This document shows positions 1-10,242 of a stretch of DNA of 36,048 nucleotides, piece by piece (position 1 is the stretch's first letter; each line of letters starts with the position of its first letter). This DNA comes from Acidobacteriota bacterium (GTDB lineage: Bacteria > Acidobacteriota > Terriglobia > 2-12-FULL-54-10): the NCBI GenBank assembly GCA_009691245.1, contig SHUM01000036.1:1-36048 (forward strand), in the 5' to 3' direction. The translations under genes and the position numbers were made by a program. Below the pieces are notes generated by a model. The model was not told the origin of the DNA, made no database searches, and saw nothing but the letters and a program-made list of their open reading frames with translations.

Positions 1-950
1 AAGCCGAACGCCAGGCGAAGTTGCAGGATGCCTTGCTGGTCCATGAACTTAAAAGTTTTCTCGGCGTAGACGGGCAGGCGCGTGGAGATGGTGGTGATGC
101 CTTCGGCGATCAGTTCGTCATTGGCCATCTTGAAAATCGGCGCCATGACAAAGGCATCGGGCTCCGGCAGTTTTTCCAGCGCGAAACGCAGGCCGGGCGA
201 TTCGAGGTGTCCCTCGGGCTTGCCGGTCTGGTCCACCCAGAAGCGGCCGTACTTCTTGAAGAAGTCGGCGTGCTCGGCCCAGAGAATGTCGATGGCCTTG
301 CTGTTCGCCAGCACGCCGTTCACGTTGGGCCAGGTGAAGCCCATGACCACGGGATTGTTGGGCGTTACCTTATCCAACTCGTAGCGGTTCATGCCGTCGA
401 GCATGACCTTCTCGACGATGCCGGAGGGCAATCCACCGCCACCGCCGCCTTCGCCGCCGCCTGCGCCCTCCGCGCTGCCGAAATAGACCCACTCACCGGG
501 CTTGAACTTATATTTCTCCATGACGCCGCGCACCTGATTGAGCGCGTCCTGCACACTGCGCACGCCGCCCCAGTTGATGGGGTAAGCCTTGATGCCCTCG
601 AATCCGATGTAGCCGGCATAGTTCGATTCGGCCTCGTCGTTCTGGTGGATGTGGGTGTGGATCAGCCCGGGGATAACCGTGCGGCCCTTAAGGTCCATTT
701 TCATGGTATTGGGACCGGCAAGCTTCAGCATGTCGTCATTGGTGCCCACAGCCGCCACTTGATTGCCGCGAATAGCGACGGCCTGGGCGATCGTGAAATT
801 GGCGTCCACAGTCAGAACCTTCGCGTTGTGCAGCACGGTGTCGACCGGCTGCTGCGCGCTCAGGAAACCCGGCGCGAGAGCTAGCATTCCCACCATTAAT
901 GCCGCGCAAGTGATTGATTTATAGATATTTGATAATATGTTAGTACGCAT
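1..950 (-). CDS. Secreted YtcJ-type amidohydrolase, C-terminus cut by window edge
   Basis: The minus frame is open from ATG 950 to the left edge (about 316 codons) with no stop, so the 3' end lies outside the window. The start is well supported: AGGAGG lies about 10 nt upstream. The protein opens with a basic, then hydrophobic, signal-like stretch ending near FLSAQQ. It continues with the composite-domain amidohydrolase start VLHNAKVLTVDANF, then GRTVIPGLIHTHIHQND, where the HxH metal-ligand motif is visible. This is the layout of the YtcJ/imidazolonepropionase-like amidohydrolase_3 group, which hydrolyses C-N bonds of mostly unknown substrates. A Gly-rich insertion follows at about residues 155-165. 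Substrate cannot be inferred. A second family member lies at 24803-26710. Confidence 0.85.
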   Translation of the reverse strand, partial: MRTNILSNIYKSITCAALMVGMLALAPGFLSAQQPVDTVLHNAKVLTVDANFTIAQAVAIRGNQVAAVGTNDDMLKLAGPNTMKMDLKGRTVIPGLIHTHIHQNDEAESNYAGYIGFEGIKAYPINWGGVRSVQDALNQVRGVMEKYKFKPGEWVYFGSAEGAGGGEGGGGGGLPSGIVEKVMLDGMNRYELDKVTPNNPVVMGFTWPNVNGVLANSKAIDILWAEHADFFKKYGRFWVDQTGKPEGHLESPGLRFALEKLPEPDAFVMAPIFKMANDELIAEGITTISTRLPVYAEKTFKFMDQQGILQLRLAFG

Positions 951-1351
951 TTTACTTGAGCCTCCTGGCAAATCCACTTTAAACCTGAATTCCTCTGGAA
1001 CTTCGCCGCGAACCCGCCACGCCGGGCGGCTCGGTTCTTGAACTCCACTGCCGATTGATTAGCCGACGATTAGCCTTGTATCACAGGCCGGAAGAGGCTG
1101 TCAACGCACGAAGTACGCACGAAGCAGTTGGCCGGGAAAACAAACCAAGACAATGCGCCAAGACAAGCATCATAGTTGTCGGGTTGTGCATCCTACCACC
1201 TGAGACGCCGCAGTGGTACGGTTCCCTGATTCCGTGTTCTGAGGCAGGCAACGGCTTGGTCGGGAATATTGCACCTTTTCGGGAACGTTTAGGTTTACTA
1301 TAGCGGCAGGAGTCCGCCGCCCGGGCGTGGGCTGGATTGAGGAAAACTCTT
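951..1351. other. Intergenic region between divergent genes
   Basis: About 400 bases separate the divergent amidohydrolase and M48 genes, so both promoters should lie here. I see the amidohydrolase Shine-Dalgarno at 961-966 and an 11-bp near-perfect tandem repeat (ACGCACGAAGT, 10 of 11 matching) at 1104-1125. A TACTAT box at 1296-1301 could be a -10 for the M48 gene, but no good -35 lies at standard spacing. Short frames crossing this stretch have no recognisable protein features. Confidence 0.5.
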
Positions 1352-2440
1352 ATGAGGAACCGCAAACATTTTCTTAACATTTTCCTGTCGCTGATTCTGC
1401 TAGCAGCCGTGGCTGCGCCATCGAGCCTGCTCGCGCAGAAGAAGGCTGACTTGAAGACAGAACCGAAGTCTGATCCCAAAAAGGATAAGGCGGATGTCGA
1501 GAAGATTGGCGAGCGCGAAGTCGGCAAGGGCATGAACTTTTACTCCATTGAGGAAGAGATCGCGCTCGGCAAGCAGCTTGCGCAGCAGGTGGAGCAGTCC
1601 TCGCAGTTGGTGCAGGACCCGGTCATCGCCGAGTACGTCAATCGCTTGGGCCAGAACGTCGTGCGCAACTCGGACGCGCAGGTGCCCTTCACCATCAAGG
1701 TGATTGATTCCGATGACGTCAACGCCTTCGCCCTGCCCGGCGGATTTTTCTACGTCAACACCGGCCTGATACTGGCGGCGGAAAATGAAGCGGAGTTGGC
1801 GGGCGTGATGGCTCACGAGATCGCCCATGTGGCCGCGCGACACGGCACTAAGAATGCCAGCAAGGCGGAGTTGGCCAATTGGCTGAGCCTGCCGCTGATC
1901 TTCATTGGCGGGCCGATTGGCTATGGCATACAGTCGGCGGCCGGCCTGCTGATTCCCATGAAATTCCTGCAATTTTCCCGCGGCTCAGAGCGTGAAGCGG
2001 ATTATCTCGGCTTGCAGTACCTCTACAAATCCGGCTATGACCCGGATGCGTTTATCAGTTTCTTCGAGAAGATTCAGGCGCGGGAAAAGAACCGGCCCGG
2101 ATCGCTCTCCAAAGCCTTCTCAACTCATCCCATGACCCCGGAGCGCATTGACGCGGCGCAGAGCGAGATCAGCACGGTGCTGCCGAGCCGCGACGAGCAC
2201 GTGATCACCACCGGAGAATTCGCGCGCATTCATGCGCGCCTGAAGTCGCTGGTGAATCGCGGTCGCGTCGAGGAAGCGGAAGCCGATAAGGATCGCCCCA
2301 CGCTACGCCGCAAAACCACCGGAAAAATTCCCGACGCCGGCACCACTGACGGCACGGCGGGCGACAGCAAGACCAACAGCGACACGGGAACAACTGAAGA
2401 AAAAGATGAGGAAGCCCGCCCCACGCTGAAGCGCCGCTAG
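1352..2440 (+). CDS. Exported M48-family zinc metalloprotease
   Basis: The 362-residue protein starts at ATG 1352. A GAGGA Shine-Dalgarno 8 nt upstream makes this better than the in-frame TTG at 1337. An N-terminal signal peptide (hydrophobic residues about 9-26, ending near LLAQ) predicts export. The M48 catalytic core is intact: HEIAHVAARH, with the HExxH motif at residues 155-159, and the downstream SEREADYLG segment supplying the third zinc ligand. The tail is Lys/Asp/Thr rich and looks disordered. Family members such as BepA/LoiP act in periplasmic protein quality control; that role is inferred. No TPR repeats are evident, so it is smaller than BepA. Confidence 0.9.
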   Translation: MRNRKHFLNIFLSLILLAAVAAPSSLLAQKKADLKTEPKSDPKKDKADVEKIGEREVGKGMNFYSIEEEIALGKQLAQQVEQSSQLVQDPVIAEYVNRLGQNVVRNSDAQVPFTIKVIDSDDVNAFALPGGFFYVNTGLILAAENEAELAGVMAHEIAHVAARHGTKNASKAELANWLSLPLIFIGGPIGYGIQSAAGLLIPMKFLQFSRGSEREADYLGLQYLYKSGYDPDAFISFFEKIQAREKNRPGSLSKAFSTHPMTPERIDAAQSEISTVLPSRDEHVITTGEFARIHARLKSLVNRGRVEEAEADKDRPTLRRKTTGKIPDAGTTDGTAGDSKTNSDTGTTEEKDEEARPTLKRR

Positions 2441-2443
2441 CTT

Positions 2444-2489
2444 ACAGTGCCGCGTGACAGTGCGCGCGTAACAGTGCCGCGCGCGGCAC
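2444..2489. repeat. GC-rich short repeats and palindrome between convergent genes
   Basis: Three imperfect copies of ACAGTGCCGCG(C/T)G lie between the M48 stop and the DUF507 stop. The last forms a perfect 16-bp palindrome, GTGCCGCGCGCGGCAC, at 2474-2489. It could act as a bidirectional transcription barrier, but neither strand has a T tract after the stem. Confidence 0.45.
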
Positions 2490-2495
2490 GGCAAA

Positions 2496-3113
2496 CTAAA
2501 TGCGTTGGTTGAGGGCTTGCTGGGAGGGCTGGGCGGGTGGCGCGACACCCAGTTTGCGCAGTTCGTCCTGATAATATTTTCTGAAGAGAATATCCCACTC
2601 TTCGCTCATCTCGGCGATCTCGCGCTTCTGCGATTTAATCTTGGCGCGCACGGCCTGATCCATCGCATACTCTTCGCGCAGAATAGCCTGCATTTCCTTC
2701 AATATCTCCAGCCGAAAATCGTTCGGATCGCCCACTAATTTCACCGCTTGCTTGAGCGTAATCAGGCCCTTGGCCAGTTGATGCGAGAGATCAATAGACT
2801 TGTCGCGGGAAATCTTGGTCCCGTCTTCCGGGCGCATGGGAACCATCTTGTGCTTCTTCATCAACTCTTTCTTCACCAGCTTGTAAAGCTCCTGGTAAGA
2901 AAGCGCATCGCGGCGAATCTGCTCGTTGTGTTTCTCCAGATGATCGCGCACTTCCTGATTGAGCCGATCCTCGCGCGCGAATTCATCCTGAAACACCTGA
3001 TGCACACGCTCGACGGCCGCAGGCTGATTCAATAAAGTCACTTTGCCGGACTTCTCCAGCCGCTTGACCAACTCGGGCACCAGATAGCCCAGATACTCCT
3101 TCGGAAGCGCCAT
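2496..3113 (-). CDS. DUF507 family protein with two repeats
   Basis: A 205-residue, highly charged, mostly helical protein with no signal peptide. The N-terminal half matches my memory of DUF507 (YLGYLVPELVKRL, then FAREDRLNQEVRDHL). The second half looks like a second copy: VFQDEFAREDRLNQEVRDHL aligns by eye with EMQAILREEYAMDQAVRAKI, and QELYKLVKKELMKKHKM aligns with WDILFRKYYQDELRKLG. Single DUF507 proteins are around 90-100 residues, so the length fits a tandem duplication. Function is unknown. It ends just past the palindrome that separates it from the convergent M48 gene. Confidence 0.8.
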   Translation of the reverse strand: MALPKEYLGYLVPELVKRLEKSGKVTLLNQPAAVERVHQVFQDEFAREDRLNQEVRDHLEKHNEQIRRDALSYQELYKLVKKELMKKHKMVPMRPEDGTKISRDKSIDLSHQLAKGLITLKQAVKLVGDPNDFRLEILKEMQAILREEYAMDQAVRAKIKSQKREIAEMSEEWDILFRKYYQDELRKLGVAPPAQPSQQALNQRI

Positions 3114-3227
3114 GAACCCTGCCTGTCAATTCAGAACAAATGGTTTAGAATACCATTCAGTCTAACGGCGACTGTAGGGAACTGTCAAACGGGTGGTGCG
3201 TCAGAACCATGTCGTTAATGAGAAAGA

Positions 3228-4563
3228 TTAAAACTTGGTTGCTTCGGTGAAGTGGAACGATGACACCTTCATCGCGGGGACGACCATGGGGAAGGATTCT
3301 TCGCCGCTCGAGCGCTCAGGCTTCGCCATCATCTCGACCGCGTTCAGCATGTCCACCAGGCTTTCGTTAAAGCGGAAGTTGCGGATGCCGTACTGGACTT
3401 TGCCGTTCTCCACGAGGAATGTGCCATCACGAGTCATGCCGGTGAGTATCTTCTTGTAGGGATCGACTTCGCGGATGTACCACAGGCGCGTTACCAGAAT
3501 GCCGCGCTCGGTGCTGGCGACCATCTTGTCAATCGAGCTAGTGCCGCCGGCAATGACAATGTTCGACGGGAACTCACCGGCCTCGTTGGGTAGAGGGAAG
3601 CCGTGGCCGGTGGGCGTGACTCCGGCGACTTTGGCCGACTGGCGCGAGTAGGCCAGTTCCTTGATGACTCCGCGCTCGACCAGCCTAAGGCGCTGGCGCG
3701 GGAGGCCTTCGCCATCGAACGGCGCGCCCGATTGCAGCGGGTGATACACGTCGTCGGTGATGGAGATATTCTCGCCGAAGAGTTTTTCGCCAACGCGCCC
3801 GGTGAGGAAGCTGCGCTGGTCGCGCAGCGCTTGCCCGGAAAAATCATAGAACAGGAAGCCCAGCAGATCGAGCACGGCGGCGGGCGAGAGAATTGTCACA
3901 TAACGCTCCGGCGGAATTTCGCGCGGCTCGGCGCTGCGCGCGGCGATGCGGCAGGCCTCGGCGGCGAGCGCCTCGGCGTTGATCTCGCGGAACTCCGGCA
4001 CCGTCTTCTTGGCCCAGCCGGTGCTGGTGGGTGCAGTCGCCGTGAAGGAGAACTCGGCGTGCGAGCCGCGATAATACGCCGCCAAGCCGCGTGAGTTCAG
4101 CAGCGCGTGCATCCCTTCGCCCGTCGAGAGCGTGCCCGCCGCCACCTGCCCGCTGCTCTCGGCGATGTGGATTGCCGCGACGGCGCCGTGTGCGCGCTGA
4201 TCCGCAGTGGCGTTCGCGGTCTCCTCGAAATAGCGATTCACCGGCTCGTACTGCTGCGGGCCAGGCATGGGCAGCAGTTCCGCATCAGGCTGCTGCTGGC
4301 GCGCAAGTGAAGTTGCCTCGGCCACCACGCGCTTGAGTGACTCCGCATCAAAACGATTCGTCGTGGCGCGCGCGGTGCGTTGCCCGAAGGAAGTCCGCAC
4401 TGAAAGCGCGTAGCCTTCCTCGGCCACATTCTGATGAATGGTATTATTAGCGAAGCGAGTCAGTGAGTGAGTGCCTCCGCCGATGAGTAACTCCGTCTCA
4501 TCGGCCTGTGAGTGCTTGAGTAACTCGGCAAAGAGTTCCTGGCAACGCTGCAACGTGAGTAGC

Positions 4564-4574
<11 letters not shown>
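3228..4574 (-). CDS. pmbA: TldE/PmbA-type metalloprotease partner subunit
   Basis: The 448-residue protein starts at MADRLLTLQRC, ATG 4574, with GGGAG upstream. A longer frame to 4718 is only upstream tldD sequence read out of frame. It belongs to the TldD/PmbA family but lacks the HExxxH zinc motif, as expected for TldE. In characterised systems TldE forms a heterodimer with TldD that trims unfolded peptides such as microcin precursors or antitoxins. The start codon lies inside the end of tldD (11-nt overlap), so the two are translationally coupled. The C-terminal half has the family-typical GEFPSNIVIAGG and MTRDGTFLVENG segments. Confidence 0.92.
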
Positions 4575-6021
<1,447 letters not shown>

Positions 6022-6089
6022 GGATGCATGGTATCAAAACCGGATTGAAATTAGACGGTTCGTGCAAAAGGTTCGACGGACACACGTTC

Positions 6090-6177
6090 TTTCGCCCCTA
6101 CCGAGGCTGGTTATGCTATGCAAAAGTAAGCCCCGGGCTTGCGCCCGGGGCTACTATCTTTCGCCCCTTCCGGGGCT
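6090..6177. repeat. Dispersed hairpin-type repeat, two TTTCGCCCC(T/C)... units
   Basis: Two related 19-bp units, TTTCGCCCCTACCGAGGCT (about 6090-6108) and TTTCGCCCCTTCCGGGGCT (about 6159-6177), flank a strong GC hairpin. The second unit is itself self-complementary (CGCCCCTTCCGGGGC). The arrangement resembles REP-like intergenic elements I associate with Acidobacteriota. Confidence 0.5.
6129..6152 (-). terminator. Probable ahcY terminator hairpin
   Basis: A perfect 10-bp inverted repeat (AGCCCCGGGC / GCCCGGGGCT, loop of four) lies about 58 nt past the ahcY stop. On the minus strand it is followed by TACTTTTG, a short T run. It sits inside the dispersed repeat, so termination may be a secondary role. 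Confidence 0.5.
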
Positions 6178-6209
6178 CTGAATTGAACGGCAACACAATT
6201 AGAAATGGC

Positions 6210-7487
6210 CTATGTGCCTTCCGACCAAGAGGCCAGATACTTCACCTGCTCGGGAGTCAGCTTGTCGATCTTGATGCCCATGGATTCCAGCTTGATCTTG
6301 GCGACCTGCTGGTCAATGGACTTCGGCACGTCGTAGACCTTTTTCTCAAGCTTCTTGGCGTTCTTCACCATGTACTCGGCGCAGAGGGCTTGATCGGCGA
6401 AGCTCATGTCCATCACCGAGGCGGGGTGGCCTTCGGCGGAGGAGAGGTTTACCAGGCGGCCATCGGCCAGCAGGTAGATGCGGCGGCCGTTGGCGAGCTT
6501 GAACTCCTCGACGAACGGGCGGGCGATGCGGCGCGACTTGGCGAGTTTCGTGAGCGCGGGGATGTCGATCTCGACGTTGAAGTGGCCGGAGTTGCAGACG
6601 ATGGCGCCGTCCTTCATCTTGACGAAGTGCTGGCGCGTGAGCACGTTCTTGTCGCCGGTAACGGTGATGAACAGGTCGCCGGTTGCCGCCGCGACGCCCA
6701 TGGGCATCACTTCATAGCCATCCATCACGGCCTCCAGAGCGCGCGTGGGATCGACTTCCGTAACGATCACGTGCGAGCCCATGCCGCGCGAGCGGCTGGC
6801 GATGCCGCGTCCGCACCAGCCGTAGCCGGCGATGACCACGCGCATTCCAGCGAGCAGAACGTTGGTGGCACGCAGCACGCCGTCGAGCGTGGACTGGCCC
6901 GTGCCGTAGCGGTTGTCGAACATGTGCTTGGTGTCGGCGTCATTCACCGCCATGATGGGGTACTGCAAGACGCCTTCAGCGGCCATGCTGCGCAGGCGGA
7001 TAACGCCCGTGGTGGTCTCTTCCGTTCCGCCGATAATCTGCTTGGCATACTGCGCGCCCTTGGTCAGCGCGAGCGTAACCAGATCGGCGCCATCGTCCAT
7101 GGTGATGTGCGGGCGGTGCTTGAGCGCGGCCTCAAGATGCGAGTAATATGACTTGTTGTTCTCGCCTTTGATGGCAAACGTCGGGATACCGTAGTGCTTC
7201 ACCAGCGCGGCGGCCGTCTCGTCCTGCGTGCTCAGCGGATTGGACGCGCACAGCACGACGTCGGCTCCGCCATCGCGCAGCGTGATGGCTAGGTTGGCCG
7301 TCTCGGTGGTAACGTGCAGGCAGGCCGACAGGCGCATGCCCTTCAGCGGCTTCTGCTTGAGAAAGCGCTGGCGAATAATGGCCAAGGTAGGCATGGATTG
7401 CCCAGCCCACTCGATGCGGCGCTTGCCTTCATCGGCCAGTTTAATATCTTTTACATCATAAGAACCCTTGCGCAATGCTGCCATCAT
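6210..7487 (-). CDS. ahcY: Adenosylhomocysteinase (S-adenosylhomocysteine hydrolase)
   Basis: The 425-residue cytoplasmic NAD-dependent enzyme splits S-adenosylhomocysteine into homocysteine and adenosine, relieving product inhibition of methyltransferases. Visible family blocks are CLHVTTETANLAITLRDGGA, CASNPLSTQDE, the NAD-binding GYGWCGRGIA, EVDPTRALEA, CNSGHFNVEID, and the C-terminal AEGHPASVMDMSF with the final EGT. Length fits the shorter bacterial/archaeal form. Two adjacent ATGs (7487 and 7484) follow a GGAGAG Shine-Dalgarno. It lies directly downstream of metK on the same strand but behind a terminator hairpin, so co-transcription would need readthrough. Confidence 0.97.
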   Translation of the reverse strand: MMAALRKGSYDVKDIKLADEGKRRIEWAGQSMPTLAIIRQRFLKQKPLKGMRLSACLHVTTETANLAITLRDGGADVVLCASNPLSTQDETAAALVKHYGIPTFAIKGENNKSYYSHLEAALKHRPHITMDDGADLVTLALTKGAQYAKQIIGGTEETTTGVIRLRSMAAEGVLQYPIMAVNDADTKHMFDNRYGTGQSTLDGVLRATNVLLAGMRVVIAGYGWCGRGIASRSRGMGSHVIVTEVDPTRALEAVMDGYEVMPMGVAAATGDLFITVTGDKNVLTRQHFVKMKDGAIVCNSGHFNVEIDIPALTKLAKSRRIARPFVEEFKLANGRRIYLLADGRLVNLSSAEGHPASVMDMSFADQALCAEYMVKNAKKLEKKVYDVPKSIDQQVAKIKLESMGIKIDKLTPEQVKYLASWSEGT

Positions 7488-7550
7488 TACTCTCCGTGAA
7501 TTCTCGCCATGCCGGTCGGGCGCGGCGGATAGATTGATTGAAGCGTTTGG

Positions 7551-7576
7551 GAAAAGGGCCTGCGCGAGACAGGCCC
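7551..7576 (-). terminator. metK rho-independent terminator
   Basis: On the minus strand, GGGCCTG - 7-nt loop - CAGGCCC is followed immediately by TTTTCCC, about 43 nt after the metK stop. This is a classic intrinsic terminator layout. Confidence 0.7.
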
Positions 7577-7618
7577 GGTGAGATTACCGCATGTGGATTG
7601 CCAAATATACCAATGCGC

Positions 7619-8794
7619 CTAGCGGCGCGCCCCGGCGCTCGCGGCAATGCCTGCGGCTTGGCGCAAATCCTCGGCCTTGTTGGTGAGCTCCCACGTGAAG
7701 CTGGGTTCATGGCGTCCGAAGTGTCCAAAGGCGGCCGTGAGTTCGTAGATTGGACGGCGCAGGTTCAAGTAGTCAATGATGCCCTTGGGCGTGGTCGAAA
7801 AATGCTCGCGCACCAGCGCTTCGATTTTCGCTTGCGGAATCGCGCCGGTGCCAAATGTCTCCACCATGATGGAGACCGGCTCGGCGACACCGATGGCGTA
7901 GGCAAGCTGCACTTCGCAACGATCGGCCAGGCCAGCCGCCACCAGATTCTTGGCGATGTGCCGCGCCATGTAGCAGGCCGAGCGATCCACCTTAGTCGGA
8001 TCTTTGCCGGAGAACGCGCCGCCGCCGTGATGGCCCATGCCGCCGTAAGTGTCTACGATGATCTTGCGCCCGGTGAGGCCGCTATCGCCCATGGGTCCGC
8101 CGGTTACGAAGCGTCCGGTGGGGTTGATGTGGTACTTGGTGTCCTTGGTGAGCATCTTCTCGGGGATGACGACCTTGATGACTTCGTCCATGATGCCCTG
8201 GCGCAGCTTTTCATTGGATACCGACTCGCTGTGCTGCGAGGAGACCACCACGGCCTCGACGGCCACGGGCTTGTCGTCCACATAGCGCACCGAAACTTGC
8301 GACTTGCCGTCGGGACGGAGAAAGTCGAGCGTGCCGGCGCGGCGCACCTCGGAGAGGCGGCGCACAAGCTGGTGCGCCAGCATGATGGGCGCGGGCATCA
8401 ACTCTTCGGTGTCATTGCAGGCGTAGCCGAACATCATGCCCTGGTCGCCGGCGCCGCCGGTGTCAACGCCCATGGCGATGTCGTTCGACTGCGCGTGGAT
8501 GGCGGTGGTTACGCCACAGGTGTGGCAATCGAAGCCATACTTGGCGCGATTGTAGCCGATGCGATCAATCGTCTTGCGGGCTAGCTCCGTGTAGTCCACC
8601 ACGGCGTTGGCGGTGATCTCACCGGTCATGAAGACCAATCCAGTGGTTACCACGGTTTCGCAAGCGATGCGCCCGCGCGGGTCCTGGGCCAGAATGGCAT
8701 CGACAACAGCATCTGAAATCTGGTCGGAGATTTTGTCAGGATGCCCTTCCGTCACCGATTCGGACGTGAAGAGATAATTGCGTGCTTGACTCAC
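7619..8794 (-). CDS. metK: S-adenosylmethionine synthetase
   Basis: The 391-residue enzyme makes S-adenosylmethionine from methionine and ATP. Conserved motifs are all present: [17 protein letters not shown] with the catalytic His at 18, [12 protein letters not shown], and the glycine-rich P-loop-like [16 protein letters not shown]. Translation begins at GTG 8794, supported by AAGGAGG 7 nt upstream. The neighbour ahcY removes the SAH that SAM-dependent methylation leaves. I looked for SAM or SAH riboswitch features in the leader and recognised none. Confidence 0.97.
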   Translation of the reverse strand: MSQARNYLFTSESVTEGHPDKISDQISDAVVDAILAQDPRGRIACETVVTTGLVFMTGEITANAVVDYTELARKTIDRIGYNRAKYGFDCHTCGVTTAIHAQSNDIAMGVDTGGAGDQGMMFGYACNDTEELMPAPIMLAHQLVRRLSEVRRAGTLDFLRPDGKSQVSVRYVDDKPVAVEAVVVSSQHSESVSNEKLRQGIMDEVIKVVIPEKMLTKDTKYHINPTGRFVTGGPMGDSGLTGRKIIVDTYGGMGHHGGGAFSGKDPTKVDRSACYMARHIAKNLVAAGLADRCEVQLAYAIGVAEPVSIMVETFGTGAIPQAKIEALVREHFSTTPKGIIDYLNLRRPIYELTAAFGHFGRHEPSFTWELTNKAEDLRQAAGIAASAGARR

Positions 8795-8869
8795 CGGAAA
8801 TCCTCCTTGGGATGGTCCGCCCTGCAGGCAGGAACTAGGACGCGCGGAAAGAGTTACAGATAACTTATT

Positions 8870-8898
8870 ATGCTACCCGACCGGCTGGGCAGAGTCAA
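8870..8898 (-). promoter_or_regulatory. metK: Candidate sigma-70 promoter for metK
   Basis: Reading the minus strand, TTGACT (8898-8893) is followed by a 17-nt spacer and TAGCAT (8875-8870), about 75 nt ahead of the GTG start. The -35 matches 5 of 6 and the -10 matches 4 of 6. A nearby CATAAT lies at a less favourable spacing. Confidence 0.4.
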
Positions 8899-8899
8899 A

Positions 8900-8921
8900 G
8901 ACTTATCCGGGACTTATCCGG
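8900..8921. repeat. Perfect 11-bp tandem repeat in a divergent promoter region
   Basis: GACTTATCCGG occurs twice head to tail, between metK and the divergent hydrolase gene and just upstream of the proposed metK -35. It may be a paired regulator site or simple slippage. Confidence 0.4.
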
Positions 8922-9032
8922 GAGGGCGGCGCCAGTGTCAGCAAATGCACAGAATCCGCTATGCGCGCGGGGCCCGGATGGTGCAGAATGGCTGCCAGGC
9001 CGGGTAGATTCCGACAATTCTGGAGGTTGGTT

Positions 9033-9917
9033 ATGAGACGATTCCTGCGTAATTCCCTGGGCACATACTTCGTGCTGATAGCTCTTTCTGTTTCTGTGGC
9101 AATCTCCGCCGCGGCGCCCGCGCAGCGCGGCATCGCCGAGGTCAACGGGACGAAGCTCTACTACGAAGTCGCGGGCAGCGGCCCGGTGGTGGTGCTGATC
9201 CACGGCGGAGCGGTGGATAGCCGCGCCTGGGACGATCAGTTCAGCGAGTTTGCCAAGCAGTTCACGGTCATCCGCTATGATCTGCGCGGCTCGGGCCAGT
9301 CGGCCAGCCCGGTGAAGCCGTTCTCCAATACCGAAGACCTCTATCAATTGCTGCAGCATCTCCAGGTGGCGAAAGCCAGCTTGGTGGGCATCTCGCGCGG
9401 TGGGGGAATGGCCTTTGATTTCGCACTGGATCACCCGGAGATGGTCGCATCGCTAGTGCTGATTTCGTCCAACTTGAGCAACGTGCCGAAGGCCTACGAG
9501 GACATGTTCGAGCGCACCACGGAAGTTGGCAAGAAGGAAGGCGCGGCTGCCGCCGCACGCGTGTGGGGGTTGGACCCCTATCAGGGGCCGCAGCGCAAGG
9601 AGGCGGTGCCCGGCGTGCTGAAGATCATCGAGGAAAATGTAGTTCGATTCCGCCACATTGATGGCTCCCCGGCTGTCCGGCAACTGGCTTCATCCGACAA
9701 GCCGCGCTCTGAGCGGCTGACGGAGATTCACGTACCCACGCTACTCGTCTTCGGCGAAAAGGACAACGTCGACGCGCGCGCCAACTACGAGCGCTGGGCC
9801 AAGGGCATCCCCGGCGCAAAGCGAGTGACGTTCCCTCGTGCCGCGCATCTCGTGCCCATTGACCAGCCCGCGGAGTTCAATCGCACGGTGCTGGACTTCC
9901 TGAGTGGCTTGCAGTAG
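9033..9917 (+). CDS. Secreted alpha/beta hydrolase
   Basis: The 294-residue protein starts at ATG 9033, six bases after a GGAGG Shine-Dalgarno; an in-frame ATG further upstream at 8961 has no such support. A signal peptide (hydrophobic about residues 11-30, ending near AAPAQ) predicts export. The alpha/beta hydrolase fold is shown by LIHGGAVDSRAW (oxyanion region), the nucleophile elbow GISRGG with Ser121, GEKD with the likely acid Asp244, and AAHLVPIDQP with His272. The substrate could be an ester, lactone or epoxide and cannot be told from sequence. The stop lies immediately before the operator-like palindrome of the next operon. Confidence 0.88.
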   Translation: MRRFLRNSLGTYFVLIALSVSVAISAAAPAQRGIAEVNGTKLYYEVAGSGPVVVLIHGGAVDSRAWDDQFSEFAKQFTVIRYDLRGSGQSASPVKPFSNTEDLYQLLQHLQVAKASLVGISRGGGMAFDFALDHPEMVASLVLISSNLSNVPKAYEDMFERTTEVGKKEGAAAAARVWGLDPYQGPQRKEAVPGVLKIIEENVVRFRHIDGSPAVRQLASSDKPRSERLTEIHVPTLLVFGEKDNVDARANYERWAKGIPGAKRVTFPRAAHLVPIDQPAEFNRTVLDFLSGLQ

Positions 9918-9938
9918 TGTACAATTTTAATTAGTACA
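9918..9938. promoter_or_regulatory. Operator-like palindrome of the DUF1778/GNAT operon
   Basis: TGTAC - 11 nt - GTACA begins at the base after the hydrolase stop codon and ends 19 bases before the antitoxin ATG. A TACAAT hexamer inside it (9920-9925) could be the -10. RHH-type antitoxins commonly autorepress by binding such inverted repeats. Confidence 0.5.
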
Positions 9939-9957
9939 TTAAACGAGGTGTGGAGCC

Positions 9958-10242
9958 ATGCCCAGAATGGCCGTCGAAGACAACAGCCGGATGTCGTTGC
10001 GGATTCGCGCAGAGGAAAAAGCCCTGCTTATGCGCGCGGTGGCATTGCAGGACACCGACCTGACAGGGTTTGTGATTCACCATTCGCTGCGCGCCGCCAA
10101 GAACGTAATTGAGAAAGCCGATCACTTGCAACTTTCCGCCCGCGATAGTTTGCGGGTGCTGAACTTGCTGGAAAATCCGCCTGCTCCAAACGCCAAGCTG
10201 CTGGCTGCCGCCCGGGCATTGCCGAAGCGAACACGCCGCTGA
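9958..10242 (+). CDS. DUF1778 (TacA-like) ribbon-helix-helix antitoxin
   Basis: A 94-residue protein with the DUF1778 pattern: a short N-terminal beta strand (RMSLRIRAEEK), helices in the ALLMRAVALQDTDLTGFVI stretch, and a C-terminal tail that in TacA wraps around the toxin. In characterised pairs it neutralises a GNAT acetyltransferase toxin and represses the operon. The stop overlaps the toxin start as TGATG, giving tight translational coupling. An in-frame ATG three codons in (9967) is an alternative start. The upstream palindrome fits autoregulation. Confidence 0.9.
   Translation: MPRMAVEDNSRMSLRIRAEEKALLMRAVALQDTDLTGFVIHHSLRAAKNVIEKADHLQLSARDSLRVLNLLENPPAPNAKLLAAARALPKRTRR

Noticed and set aside
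1055-1303. An 82-codon frame in the first intergenic region
   Set aside because: No Shine-Dalgarno, no protein-like pattern, and it would fill the whole shared promoter region of two divergent genes.
7488-7618. SAH or SAM riboswitch between metK and ahcY
   Set aside because: The only clear structure is a terminator hairpin with a T run; I could not find the conserved core of a known SAM/SAH aptamer.
6024-8584. Long plus-strand frames of 375 and 348 codons
   Set aside because: They are antisense to ahcY and metK, whose motifs are unambiguous.
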